From the NCBI RefSeq assembly GCF_020905415.1, contig NZ_JAJJMP010000001.1:3545501-3609500 (forward strand): a stretch of 64,000 nucleotides of DNA, in the 5' to 3' direction. The notes beneath the pieces are model-generated. The model saw only the letters and a list, made by a program, of their open reading frames with translations, ran no database searches and was not told the origin of the DNA. Source of the DNA: Myroides oncorhynchi. Its GTDB lineage: Bacteria > Bacteroidota > Bacteroidia > Flavobacteriales > Flavobacteriaceae. The translations under genes were made by a program, and so were the position numbers. Positions 47,794 to 56,063 of this stretch are shown one piece after another (the stretch's first letter is position 1; each line of letters starts with the position of its first letter).

Positions 47794-49140
47794 TTAATTC
47801 CATTTTTGTCCTTCTCCCTTATGTTTATCCATGTACTCTCTAATCTTCTTATCTTCCCAGTCCTTTCCTAAGAACAGACTGTAATTAAAGGTTTTCATTG
47901 CATCAGATGCTAAACCTATCCCCCAAGCGAATAAGGGAATTAAACTCCACATAAACGATGGCTCAGTAAGTAAGTTAAGCATAATCAAGAAGCTGTTAAC
48001 CATTATAAAAGTAGTAAGGTGAGCATAAAACTTTTTAATTTTCTCTACCTTCTTCTTTGCTTCTACTAATATTTCTTGTTCGTTCTCAGGTACATCTATA
48101 ATTTTCATGTGTTCTATAATTTTAGTTAGTATTGGTATTCTCACAGTAAAGTATTCCTCTGTTTCTTCTATAAAAACTGGCTTAGACGTTAATAAGGCAT
48201 ATCTACTCGCGATATTTTCTAATCCTATTCCTTTTCTATTGTCTAGTACTTGTTTTTTATTTAAGGTGTTTTTGATAATTAAATATCCATCCGCGCCCTC
48301 CTTAATAGTAATATGAATAGGTCGCTGTGCAGAAGCTTTGTTATGCTTAATCACATTTTCTAATAGCAACTGTAAAGACAAGGGTACCACCTTCGCTCCC
48401 TCTTGTTTAATTTCCGTTGGCAATTCAAATACCAAGCTGTCCTCAAAACGCATTTGCAACAATTCTATATACGTCTTAGCGAAGGCTAGTTCTTCTTCAA
48501 TAGGGACTAATTCTTTATTCTTCTGATCTAGTATATAGCGATATGTTTTAGATAGCGAATTATTAAACCCCAGTGCTTTATCCTGATCCTCTTCTATTAA
48601 AGCTCCTAATACATTCAGACTATTAAATAAAAAATGTGGGTCAAGCTGATTCTTTAAGCTTTCAAACTGAGCAGAAACATTGCCTGTTATCACCTTCTGT
48701 TCCTCTAATTCTTTGTCTTTTACCAAACTAGAAAATGTCACATGAAAGTAGATACCCATTAGAATTGTATAAAAAACTGTAAAGTTTAAAACAGGTTTAA
48801 AACGACCATCAATAAATAGATTCACAACTTCCCCTTCTTCTACGAAGGACATATTAACTACTTTTACCAATAGTGCTATGGTGAATATAACTACTGCGTT
48901 AATAGCAGTAGCAAGTAAGGTAGTTAAGCCTATATTATTACTATTCTCTGTACGATAAAGCCTAGCTAGATAATTCTTTTTCAAATAATTATTAACTAAA
49001 ACTATACTCGCAGCAAATAAACTAAAGTATATAATAAACAAGTAAACATCTAAATGATATAGTCGCAATACTTTCTTAAACATGAGGAAAGTAATAAGGA
49101 GTACTGCTATTATCTTGGTAATATTATTTCGCTGTGTCAT
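47794..49140 (-). CDS. LytS-like sensor histidine kinase with 2TM domain
   Basis: This 448-residue kinase has about four N-terminal helices (12-140), a His_kinase domain with H169 in QLDPHFLFNSLN and a HATPase region with QLLLENVIKHN and GIGLENIASRY. Unusually, a 2TM-type membrane domain follows at the C terminus (about 360-440, FYAHLTTFIMVNSFLIMLN and MWSLIPLFAWGIGL). It starts inside the tiny upstream gene (17-base overlap) and is followed 6 bases later by the two-helix protein. The signal sensed is unknown. Confidence 0.9.
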   Translation of the reverse strand: MTQRNNITKIIAVLLITFLMFKKVLRLYHLDVYLFIIYFSLFAASIVLVNNYLKKNYLARLYRTENSNNIGLTTLLATAINAVVIFTIALLVKVVNMSFVEEGEVVNLFIDGRFKPVLNFTVFYTILMGIYFHVTFSSLVKDKELEEQKVITGNVSAQFESLKNQLDPHFLFNSLNVLGALIEEDQDKALGFNNSLSKTYRYILDQKNKELVPIEEELAFAKTYIELLQMRFEDSLVFELPTEIKQEGAKVVPLSLQLLLENVIKHNKASAQRPIHITIKEGADGYLIIKNTLNKKQVLDNRKGIGLENIASRYALLTSKPVFIEETEEYFTVRIPILTKIIEHMKIIDVPENEQEILVEAKKKVEKIKKFYAHLTTFIMVNSFLIMLNLLTEPSFMWSLIPLFAWGIGLASDAMKTFNYSLFLGKDWEDKKIREYMDKHKGEGQKWN

Positions 49141-49282
49141 TTTTTAAAATAGTATTAATCTGCACATTTACAATCTGGTTTCTTTGATTAAAAATGCTCT
49201 TTGTACTTTCTTCTTTTTTAATGCCAAACATAGTTAAGAAGAATGTAATCAAAAATAAGGTAATGGTTATAATAATTTTCAT
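49124..49282 (-). CDS. Tiny membrane protein leading the kinase operon (52 aa)
   Basis: A frame from ATG 49282 encodes MKIIITITLFLITFFLTMFG, one membrane helix, then KKEESTKSIFNQRNQIVNVQ and a short tail NTILKNDTAK. Its stop lies 17 bases inside the kinase gene, in another frame. Such overlap usually means translational coupling. No homologue is recognised. Confidence 0.55.
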   Translation of the reverse strand: MKIIITITLFLITFFLTMFGIKKEESTKSIFNQRNQIVNVQINTILKNDTAK

Positions 49283-49399
49283 ATCTATCTTGTTTTTTGT
49301 TGAAGCAAAGATGTGACAGATCCATCAAGAAAAAAAAAGAAGAGTACCGAACTGTTGAGTTTATAGGACGAACTGTAATATACAGGTATTATACCTTTA

Positions 49400-49437
49400 A
49401 ACCCAGAATATGCGATAGCTAAATACCTCAAAACAAT
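49400..49437 (+). repeat. Palindromic element fragment, copy D
   Basis: AACCCAGAATATGCGATAGC followed by TAAATACCTCAAAACAATT matches the left end of the element. Sequence beyond is unrelated. Confidence 0.6.
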
Positions 49438-49619
49438 TTAGCCTAGTATAAGTATAGTAATTCTACTATACGAAGAAAATTCCCATTTTGGTATTAAATA
49501 TCAAAAAACGGGTGTAGAGAAAATAGTTGAATTTTATTTACTATATTTGTAACCAAATGAATATCAGTATTTATTCTTTTTTTTTAGACCAATCTTCAAG
49601 GTCAATATTTACAATAATC

Positions 49620-49915
49620 GCATCAATATATTAATAGGATATCATAGGTATCTTTATGCTATCTCCGTTCGAGTGAGTCCATAATGAGTCTATAGTGACT
49701 CCATTAAAATGGCTGTTTTAATGGAGTCACTATAGACACACTATGCTGTCAATATGCTTCCTTACAAAACTACATAGCAACTTCATCAAAACAAACATAA
49801 AACAAGGTATTTAGGAGGATAATAGATAAAGTCCATAGAAGATAAGACCTTAGATTTTCAATAGAATAAAAATCATTTTATAGTGGCAAGTTACACGATT
49901 AAACTAAGATTATAT
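49620..49915 (+). repeat. Family 2 repeat, copy B
   Basis: Homologous to 28620-28900. Its hairpin is a perfect 19-bp stem (49691-49709 with 49716-49734). The outermost pair is T-A here and C-G in copy A. Confidence 0.75.
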
Positions 49916-50147
49916 AAAAGATAATAGCTAAAGTGAATAAAAGCAAGATAGTTCCATACGTCGCTTTTGCTAATTACCCCACTACACATTAGCAGTTAAA
50001 ATAATAGAGTGTACTTAAGGTAACAGTAAAAAACTGGCTGTCAACCCGATGTAGCGACTTCGTTAAAATGTAGGTAAAAAGAGCCGTATTTATTCGACAA
50101 TAATGAATAATAAGTTTAAATTTGCCTTTCTAATCTACAAAAAAGTT

Positions 50148-50696
50148 ATGGTATATAAGTTCAGAGTAATCCTTGATACTGAGGAAGATATATTTAGAGA
50201 CATTGCTATTTCAGAAGATGACTCATTAGAAGATTTACACAATGCTATCGTAAATGCTTTCGGTTTTGACGGTATGGAGGCTGCTTCATTTTACAAGTGT
50301 GATGATCAATGGACTCAGCTTGAAGAAGAAATCTCGTTATTTGACATGGGAGAAAATCCTGGTGAAGATACAACCATGAACTCTACTACTATAGGATATA
50401 TTTTAGATGAAGAAAACACTAAGATCATATATGTATATGACTTCTTAAATATGTGGACTTTCTTCGTAGAATTAGGAGCTATCGAAGAAGAAGAACCAGG
50501 AGTATCATATCCTGAAGTACTGTTCTCACATGGTATTCTACCAGACAGTATGCCAGGTAAGTCATTCACTGCCAATCCCGTATCTAATGACGATATCTAT
50601 GGTGAGTTTGACGATGATTTCGATGATGAAGATTTCGACATGTTTGAAGATGGCGATAACTTCGAAGATTTCGGTTATGAAGAAAACTGGAACTAA
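50148..50696 (+). CDS. Plasmid pRiA4b ORF-3-like protein
   Basis: This 182-residue protein starts at MVYKFRVILDTEEDIFRDI. A further 15 upstream codons are possible but lack support. The fold of the pRiA4b ORF-3/IS1096 passenger family is seen in DSLEDLHNAIVNAFGFDGMEAASF and the following WTQLEEE. The C-terminal third is very acidic (Asp/Glu/Phe-rich, ending NFEDFGYEENWN). No enzyme activity is known for the family. It is followed 65 bases later by a nucleoid-associated protein gene on the same strand. Confidence 0.8.
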   Translation: MVYKFRVILDTEEDIFRDIAISEDDSLEDLHNAIVNAFGFDGMEAASFYKCDDQWTQLEEEISLFDMGENPGEDTTMNSTTIGYILDEENTKIIYVYDFLNMWTFFVELGAIEEEEPGVSYPEVLFSHGILPDSMPGKSFTANPVSNDDIYGEFDDDFDDEDFDMFEDGDNFEDFGYEENWN

Positions 50697-50761
50697 TCCC
50701 TTTACAATTTCATTTTTAATTTATACTAAGTAGATTATACTACTTACTCATTACTGACATT

Positions 50762-51826
50762 ATGATTAACTTATTTAATACGCACATTGAAACTCTATCT
50801 ATCCATAGAGTTGGAAATAAAAGCAGAAATGAAGCTATCTTCTTATCTGAGGAACCTTATAACTTAAATGATGAAATAGCTCCTTTATTAAAAGAGTATT
50901 TCTTTAAACCATTCCGTGAGAAAGAAGAAAACTTCTATCAATTCGCACATGATGTTGATTTAGAATTTAACGAAATGTATAACTATGCTAACGAGCTTTT
51001 TAATGCTCCATCAGCAGAGAATGCACAGGCAATTTCTAAGAAAATAACAAGTCACTTATTCGAACAGTCAAATCATCCACATATTAAGAATGGAGAAGTA
51101 TATGTTACATACTTGACTAACTTATCTATTGATAACAATATAGTAGATGCTATAGGTATCTTTAAAAGTGAAATCAAGACTGACTTCTTACAACTTCAAG
51201 AAAATGGATCTAACTTAGAGATGCACCTTCTACAAGGTATCAATCTTAATAAGTTAGACAAAGGATGTATCATCTTTAATTACAAAAAAGAAGAGGGGTA
51301 CAAAATCTTAACTATCGATAGCAACAAATATGATGCACGTTATTGGTTAGAACATTTCTTAAATGTAGATATATTCCAAGATGAGGCATTTATGACTAAA
51401 AAATACCTTAAGTTCTGTCAAGACTTCGCTAAAGAAGTAGTACTTCCTGCTGAAGACAAGAAAGAAGAGGTTATGTTTATGAACCGTTCTGTGAACTACT
51501 TCGCTAAAAACGATGAGTTCGAAGAGACTAATTTCTTAAACGAAGTAATCGACAATCCAGATTTAGCTGCTGAGTTTAAAAACTACAAAGTAGATAAAGG
51601 AGAGAAATACAGTATCGAAGATACAACATCATTCCCTATTGCAAATAATGCAGTAACAGATGCTAGAAAGAAGCTTAAGAATGTAATCAACCTTGACACT
51701 AACATCCAAATCAAACTAGACTTTATCAACCCTGAAAGTGCTGATAAGTTTGTAGAAAAAGGATGGGATGAAGAGAAGCAAATGTATTACTACCTTGTTT
51801 ACTTTAACAAAGAACAAAAATCTTAA
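50762..51826 (+). CDS. 37-kDa nucleoid-associated protein (NdpA-like)
   Basis: This 354-residue protein belongs to the 37-kDa nucleoid-associated protein family (E. coli YejK). Family features include an acidic start with IHRVGNKSRNEAIFLSEEP, the DLEFNEMYNYANELF helix and GEVYVTYLTNLSIDN, followed by the late RYWLEHFLNV. It binds nucleoid DNA, and its precise role is unclear. It sits between the pRiA4b-like gene and a terminator. Confidence 0.85.
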   Translation: MINLFNTHIETLSIHRVGNKSRNEAIFLSEEPYNLNDEIAPLLKEYFFKPFREKEENFYQFAHDVDLEFNEMYNYANELFNAPSAENAQAISKKITSHLFEQSNHPHIKNGEVYVTYLTNLSIDNNIVDAIGIFKSEIKTDFLQLQENGSNLEMHLLQGINLNKLDKGCIIFNYKKEEGYKILTIDSNKYDARYWLEHFLNVDIFQDEAFMTKKYLKFCQDFAKEVVLPAEDKKEEVMFMNRSVNYFAKNDEFEETNFLNEVIDNPDLAAEFKNYKVDKGEKYSIEDTTSFPIANNAVTDARKKLKNVINLDTNIQIKLDFINPESADKFVEKGWDEEKQMYYYLVYFNKEQKS

Positions 51827-51842
51827 TAAGAATACATAATTT

Positions 51843-51876
51843 AGCGATTCCACTTATACTGGAGTCGCTTTTTTTA
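51843..51876 (+). terminator. Terminator of the nucleoid-protein gene
   Basis: Stem AGCGATTCCA/TGGAGTCGCT with a loop of about 8 bases and seven Ts. Confidence 0.85.
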
Positions 51877-51892
51877 TTTAAAAACATACATT

Positions 51893-52417
51893 ATGAGAGA
51901 GTTTAATTACATCTTAATATCAGAGGGAGCATTTAATGCAAATACCGCTCAAGACATTCTTAATTCTAATATTTCTGTAGTTAATTACCTACGTAGTTCT
52001 GAAGTAGGTGATGATGAGTTACATCCTGATGCTTTTGCGAGCTATTGTGTCGATTATTATTTAAACTCTGTGGAATCTAATGGGCTTGTTTCGTTTATTT
52101 ATAATAGCAAATGGGATTTAGACTTAATCGAGATCATCCACGCTGGATTAATAGCTATGGACGCAAAAGAGCACTTAGAATATTTTGAAAAACAAATGAG
52201 AAGAGTCAAAGCTTTTAGCAATATCAAACTAAAGAAATTCTTTGATACTGAACTAGGGAAAGAAAAAGAAACTGCTTCTTTATTAGAAGACAACTCTTTT
52301 AAAGACATATCGGAGGATTTAAGAGCGCTAAATGCTACTTGGTTAAAAGATCATCCCGATTTAAAAATAGTAAGCCTAGAAGAGATGCAAAGTATCATCA
52401 CTGAATTTATATCATAA
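51893..52417 (+). CDS. DMP19/DUF4375-like hypothetical protein
   Basis: This 174-residue soluble protein has a central segment CVDYYLNSVESNGLVSFIYNS followed by IEIIHAGLIAMDAKEHLEYFEKQMRRV. It resembles the DMP19/DUF4375 pattern (a Gly-rich turn followed by an Ala/Gly helix), but the match is weak. No signal peptide or membrane helix. Role unknown. It follows a terminator, so it probably has its own promoter. Confidence 0.6.
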   Translation: MREFNYILISEGAFNANTAQDILNSNISVVNYLRSSEVGDDELHPDAFASYCVDYYLNSVESNGLVSFIYNSKWDLDLIEIIHAGLIAMDAKEHLEYFEKQMRRVKAFSNIKLKKFFDTELGKEKETASLLEDNSFKDISEDLRALNATWLKDHPDLKIVSLEEMQSIITEFIS

Positions 52418-52420
52418 ACT

Positions 52421-52570
52421 CATTATCTGGATAAGTCAGATAGCACAAAGTAATTCTTCGTTATAAATCCTTCATTAGCTCTTAAATCATACTATATAAA
52501 TATGATGTAATCTAATCGAACCTATTCTGCATGATTACTTTTCGTTTACTTGCCTATTACAGGTTCTGTG
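52421..52570 (+). repeat. Palindromic element, diverged copy E
   Basis: Weakened ends, but the order CAAAGTAATTCTTCG, CTTCATTAGCTCTTAAA, TCATACTATATAAATATGAT and ATGATTACTTTTCGTTTACT follows the consensus. It lies between convergent genes. Confidence 0.65.
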
Positions 52571-52572
52571 AT

Positions 52573-52601
52573 AAAAAAAGCTCCTCAATGAGGAGCTTTT
52601 T
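52573..52601. terminator. Bidirectional terminator
   Basis: Stem AAAAAGCTCCTCA/TGAGGAGCTTTTT, between convergent genes. Confidence 0.92.
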
Positions 52602-52608
52602 TACTTTA

Positions 52609-53034
52609 TTATTTACTGAACTCAAATTTAGAAATCTTAAGATCATTACCTTTTTTAGCTAGATAAATTTTTTCTACCACCTCTTCAGGTTGGTTTTCAT
52701 ACTTTACTTTATACTCAAAATAAAAGTCTTTTGTTTTAGCTTTTTTATCTCTATCAGTCATTTCCCACTTATCAAGTACAAAACTTTTAATATTCCCGTA
52801 CTTCTCATCTCTATCTTTAAGACCTTTAATAAAAGCGGCTTGTTGTTCATCATTATAGAAATCTTCATTCATATATTTCGGAATGGAATCATAACTGTCT
52901 TGCATTACATTGTAATAATACCATCCAATCAATGTCTCTCCGGCTTTTTGATCTCCAAGTTCTGTACTTTTTTTTGTGTTATTACATGACACAAATACCA
53001 CTGCTGCGAATAAGAATGTAAAAATCTTTTTCAT
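52609..53034 (-). CDS. Hypothetical lipoprotein
   Basis: This 141-residue protein has a lipoprotein signal ending at Cys17 (FAAVVFVSCNN). The mature part has an NTF2-like pattern: MNEDFYNDEQQAAFIKGLKDR, then GNIKSFVLDKWEMTD, and ends in strands VKYENQPEEVVEKIYLA and NDLKISKFEFSK. DUF4019/DUF3887-like fold is possible. Function unknown. Confidence 0.75.
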   Translation of the reverse strand: MKKIFTFLFAAVVFVSCNNTKKSTELGDQKAGETLIGWYYYNVMQDSYDSIPKYMNEDFYNDEQQAAFIKGLKDRDEKYGNIKSFVLDKWEMTDRDKKAKTKDFYFEYKVKYENQPEEVVEKIYLAKKGNDLKISKFEFSK

Positions 53035-53143
53035 AAGAAATACTTTTAATTAATTGTTAAATTATAAAACTCTCCTAACCTTTTTATCTCCTATAAATTT
53101 AATAAATAATAATGATTTTTGCAAATTCTTAATCAACAAATAA

Positions 53144-53422
53144 TTAAATTCCTTTTTTTCCTAAATATGTATAACACCATGTGATTGTAAAAGTGGGTAC
53201 AAAATCAAATCCAGGGGATAATTCTTCGATAAAATTAACAATTGCACCAACCCTACCTACTTTACCAGGATACATTTTTAATAGTATATAAGCTGATATA
53301 GGTGCCCAGACAAGATCTACAAACTCTCCTGCCCCAGGTATCATATAGGATAAACACCCTACTAGATCCATAAATACACCTATGTAAAGCTGTCTATATT
53401 TAATTTTATTATCTGTAATCAT
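53144..53422 (-). CDS. Small conserved membrane protein
   Basis: This 92-residue protein has two to three short hydrophobic stretches (LYIGVFMDLVGCLSYMIPG, VWAPISAYILLKMY and FVPTFTITWCYTYL). The pattern 'DxxGxxSYxxPGxGExxDxxWAPxSA' is one I recall from small flavobacterial membrane proteins of unknown role. It starts 9 bases after msrA and is likely to be co-transcribed with it. Confidence 0.7.
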   Translation of the reverse strand: MITDNKIKYRQLYIGVFMDLVGCLSYMIPGAGEFVDLVWAPISAYILLKMYPGKVGRVGAIVNFIEELSPGFDFVPTFTITWCYTYLGKKGI

Positions 53423-53431
53423 TCATTTACT

Positions 53432-53977
53432 TTATTTCAGTTTACCTGCGTATTTTACTCTAAACTTATCTAGCTTTGGCTTTACGACCAACTGACAGTA
53501 TGGGTTCTTATCTCCACTTTTCTTAAAGTAATCTTGATGATAGTCTTCCGCCACATAGAATCTACTTGCTTCAGATAGCTTAGTTACGATGGGATCGCTA
53601 TATACTTTTTCCTCTATTAAAATATTCAGATATTCTGTTGCTACTTTTTTCTGAATCTCATCTGTATAAAATATTTCGCTTCTATACTGAGTCCCCACAT
53701 CCTCTCCTTGTCTGTTTAAAGTTGTAGGATTATGACTTGTAAAGAAAATCTCCAACAGTTCATTATAATTAATAATCAATGGATCATAAGTAACCTTAAT
53801 TGCTTCAGCATGTCCAGTTTCTCCAGTGCACACTTCCTCATAAGTTGGATTATCCTTTACTCCCCCAATATATCCAGGAAGGACTTCTTTTACTCCTTTT
53901 AAACTACTAAAAATTGCTTCCACGCACCAAAAACATCCTGCTCCAAATATTGCTGTTTTAAATGTATTGTTTTCCAT
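53432..53977 (-). CDS. msrA: Peptide methionine sulphoxide reductase A
   Basis: It repairs the S-form of oxidised methionine in proteins. The catalytic cysteine is C15 in GAGCFWCVEAIF. Other family features are VLPGYIGG, TGHAEAIKVTYD, HNPTTLNRQGEDVGTQYRS and AEDYHQDY. The ATG at 53977 is preferred over an upstream GTG. 181 residues, normal. No MsrB domain is fused. Confidence 0.94.
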   Translation of the reverse strand: MENNTFKTAIFGAGCFWCVEAIFSSLKGVKEVLPGYIGGVKDNPTYEEVCTGETGHAEAIKVTYDPLIINYNELLEIFFTSHNPTTLNRQGEDVGTQYRSEIFYTDEIQKKVATEYLNILIEEKVYSDPIVTKLSEASRFYVAEDYHQDYFKKSGDKNPYCQLVVKPKLDKFRVKYAGKLK

Positions 53978-54167
53978 CACTTTGTTGTACTAATCTTGTT
54001 TTTATTATTTGCTCATCTTACTTATTACTAAACCTAACTTTATCCAAGTAATTTAGCACTATAAAGATAGTTTATTATTTTTTAAAAAATTATTACTTCT
54101 CTTTTAATCCTTTTTAGGTTTTTAAAATAAGTAAAAAGCGTTACTTTGTATTTCTAATTTCAAGATA

Positions 54168-54842
54168 ATGATAAGAGCAACTAATATTCACAAGCACTAC
54201 GACAAACTAGAGGTTTTAAAAGGAGTAGATTTACATATTAAAAAAGGAGAAATTGTTTCTATTGTTGGAGCTTCTGGAGCAGGTAAAACAACTTTACTTC
54301 AAATATTGGGAACTCTAGATAAACCTACCGATACTAGCAATACAACTCTATTTATTCACGGTCAAGATATACTCAGCTTAAAAGATAAAGACATTTCTAA
54401 ATTTAGAAATCTAAACCTTGGTTTTATCTTTCAGTTTCATCAGCTTTTACCTGAATTTACAGCATTAGAAAATGTATGTATACCTGCTTTTATCGCCAAT
54501 AAAGATAAACAGGAAACTGAAAAAGAAGCTATACGCCTACTAGAGTACCTGGGTTTATCACATCGTATAAAACATTTTCCATCAGAATTATCTGGAGGTG
54601 AACAACAACGTGTAGCAGTAGCTAGAGCGCTAATTAACAAACCTCAAGTCATCTTCGCAGATGAGCCTTCTGGTAATCTTGATACTCACTCTGCTGAGAA
54701 CTTGCACAAATTATTCTTCAAACTTAGAGATGAATTAGGTCAGACTTTTGTCATTGTAACTCACAACGAGGAATTAGCCAATATGGCTGATAGAAAACTA
54801 ACAATGGTGGATGGACAGATTAAACACAATCAAAGTATATAA
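54168..54842 (+). CDS. ABC transporter ATPase (LolD-like)
   Basis: This 224-residue ATPase has Walker [10 protein letters not shown] (36-44 region), Q-loop [12 protein letters not shown], signature [15 protein letters not shown] and Walker [13 protein letters not shown]. The sequence matches the LolD/MacB class, which drives lipoprotein release or macrolide/peptide efflux. No permease gene is next to it. In Bacteroidota this ATPase is often separate, so LolD is the more likely role. A GDCCVxC gene starts 41 bases downstream. Confidence 0.88.
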   Translation: MIRATNIHKHYDKLEVLKGVDLHIKKGEIVSIVGASGAGKTTLLQILGTLDKPTDTSNTTLFIHGQDILSLKDKDISKFRNLNLGFIFQFHQLLPEFTALENVCIPAFIANKDKQETEKEAIRLLEYLGLSHRIKHFPSELSGGEQQRVAVARALINKPQVIFADEPSGNLDTHSAENLHKLFFKLRDELGQTFVIVTHNEELANMADRKLTMVDGQIKHNQSI

Positions 54843-54882
54843 CACAATTAAAATCATCTTCCTCTCCTTAAAAATAATTAAG

Positions 54883-55089
54883 ATGGAAATTATATTAAAT
54901 TCAACTATTACTTGCCCTAACTGTGGCAGTACAAAATTAGAAGAAATGCCAACTAATGCTTGTCACTTTTTTTATGAATGCGAAAATTGTAATACTGTTC
55001 TAAAACCAAAAGATGGTGACTGTTGTGTATACTGTAGTTATGGAGATGTAAAATGTCCACCTATCCAACAAAGCAAAAGTTGTTGCTAA
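54883..55089 (+). CDS. GDCCVxC domain small protein
   Basis: This 68-residue protein starts at MEIILNSTITCPNCGS; an upstream start would overlap the ATPase gene. It has a CPNC pair, CENC, and the hallmark GDCCVYCSYGDVKCPP, ending SKSCC. The family is annotated as GDCCVxC domain (seleno)protein. Here the key positions are cysteines, not UGA. About a sixth of residues are cysteine, pointing to metal or thiol chemistry, perhaps mercury-linked, though no mer genes are present. Confidence 0.88.
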   Translation: MEIILNSTITCPNCGSTKLEEMPTNACHFFYECENCNTVLKPKDGDCCVYCSYGDVKCPPIQQSKSCC

Positions 55090-55150
55090 TAAGAATAACC
55101 ACATAGTAGTACACAATAATCACTTTTAAGATACTAAACACTACCTCATA

Positions 55151-55909
55151 ATGACTACTAATGAACTAAAGGATTTCTTAGACGAGAAAGTCCTTCTTTA
55201 TAACAATCCTTCCTTTATACAAGATGATCCTATACAAATACCACATCTCTATACTCTAAAGGAAGATATAGAAATAGCTGGATTCTTAAGCGCTACTATA
55301 GCATGGGGTAATAGAAAAATGATTATCAAAAATGCTCATCGCATGATGGAACTCATGGGTAATTCTCCTTATGACTTCGTAATGGAACACCATGATGACC
55401 AACTAGAGAATCTTGATTCTTTTGTTCATAGAACTTTTAATGGCGTTGACTTTACTTCTTTTATAAAAGGGTTAAAGCATATCTATACAAATCACAATGG
55501 ACTCGAAAGTGTATTCGCAAATGTTACTTTACTGATGCAAGAGAGAATCTCTAACTTCAAGAAACTATTCTTTGAGATAGAGCACCCTACTAGGTCTGAA
55601 AAGCATATATCTGACCCTTTAAAAGGTTCGGCTGCAAAAAGACTGAATATGTACCTACGTTGGATGGTCAGAAACGATAACACAGGAGTAGATCTAGGAA
55701 TATGGAATACAATCAGTACAGCTGATCTATCTTGCCCTTTAGATGTACACTCAGGTAATATGGCAAGAAAGCTAGGTATCCTAAGCCGTAAACAAAATGA
55801 CGCAAAGGCACTAGCTGAATTAGATGCTGCTTTGCGTCGTTTTGATCCGATAGACCCAGTCAAATATGATTTTGCTCTATTTGGACTAGGTGCTATTGAG
55901 AAGTTTTAA
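55151..55909 (+). CDS. TIGR02757 family protein
   Basis: This 252-residue soluble protein is conserved across Bacteroidota and some Proteobacteria under TIGR02757. Recognisable segments are IAGFLSATIAWGNRKMIIKNA, RTFNGVDFTSFIKGLKHIY (in parts), RLNMYLRWMVRN and the acid-rich LDVHSGNMARKLGIL. It ends RFDPIDPVKYDFALFGLGAIE. A helix-hairpin-helix-like C-terminus recalls DNA glycosylases, but no activity has been shown that I know of. It is followed by a palindromic element that may act as its terminator. Confidence 0.85.
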   Translation: MTTNELKDFLDEKVLLYNNPSFIQDDPIQIPHLYTLKEDIEIAGFLSATIAWGNRKMIIKNAHRMMELMGNSPYDFVMEHHDDQLENLDSFVHRTFNGVDFTSFIKGLKHIYTNHNGLESVFANVTLLMQERISNFKKLFFEIEHPTRSEKHISDPLKGSAAKRLNMYLRWMVRNDNTGVDLGIWNTISTADLSCPLDVHSGNMARKLGILSRKQNDAKALAELDAALRRFDPIDPVKYDFALFGLGAIEKF

Positions 55910-56058
55910 TCCAAAATCCGCAATAGATAGATAAACGAAAAGCAATTATACAAGATAGGTCTAAATTAGCTCTACCATCATACTATAGTATGGTTTTAGA
56001 GTTAATGAAAGAACTATGAAGTAGAATTGCCTTACAGTATTTGGCTATTGCGGGTTTT
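55909..56058 (-). repeat. Palindromic element, copy F
   Basis: Reverse orientation, ends AATCCGCAATAG and CTATTGCGGGTT, centre CATACTATAGTATG perfect. The ends are altered together, keeping the pairing (CGCAATAG with CTATTGCG). It lies between convergent genes and ends in six Ts. Confidence 0.85.
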
Positions 56059-56063
56059 TTAAT

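Larger units (their letters stand above)
49283..50147. other. Long non-coding region with repeat copies
   Basis: About 860 bp. It contains a fragment of the palindromic element (49400-49437) and copy B of the family 2 repeat (49620-49915). It has nearly the same make-up as the 28321-29178 region. Confidence 0.65.

Noticed and set aside
50148..52417. pRiA4b-like, nucleoid-associated and DMP19-like genes as a defence island
   Set aside because: No nuclease, helicase, methylase or toxin is present and the families are common housekeeping genes in the group.
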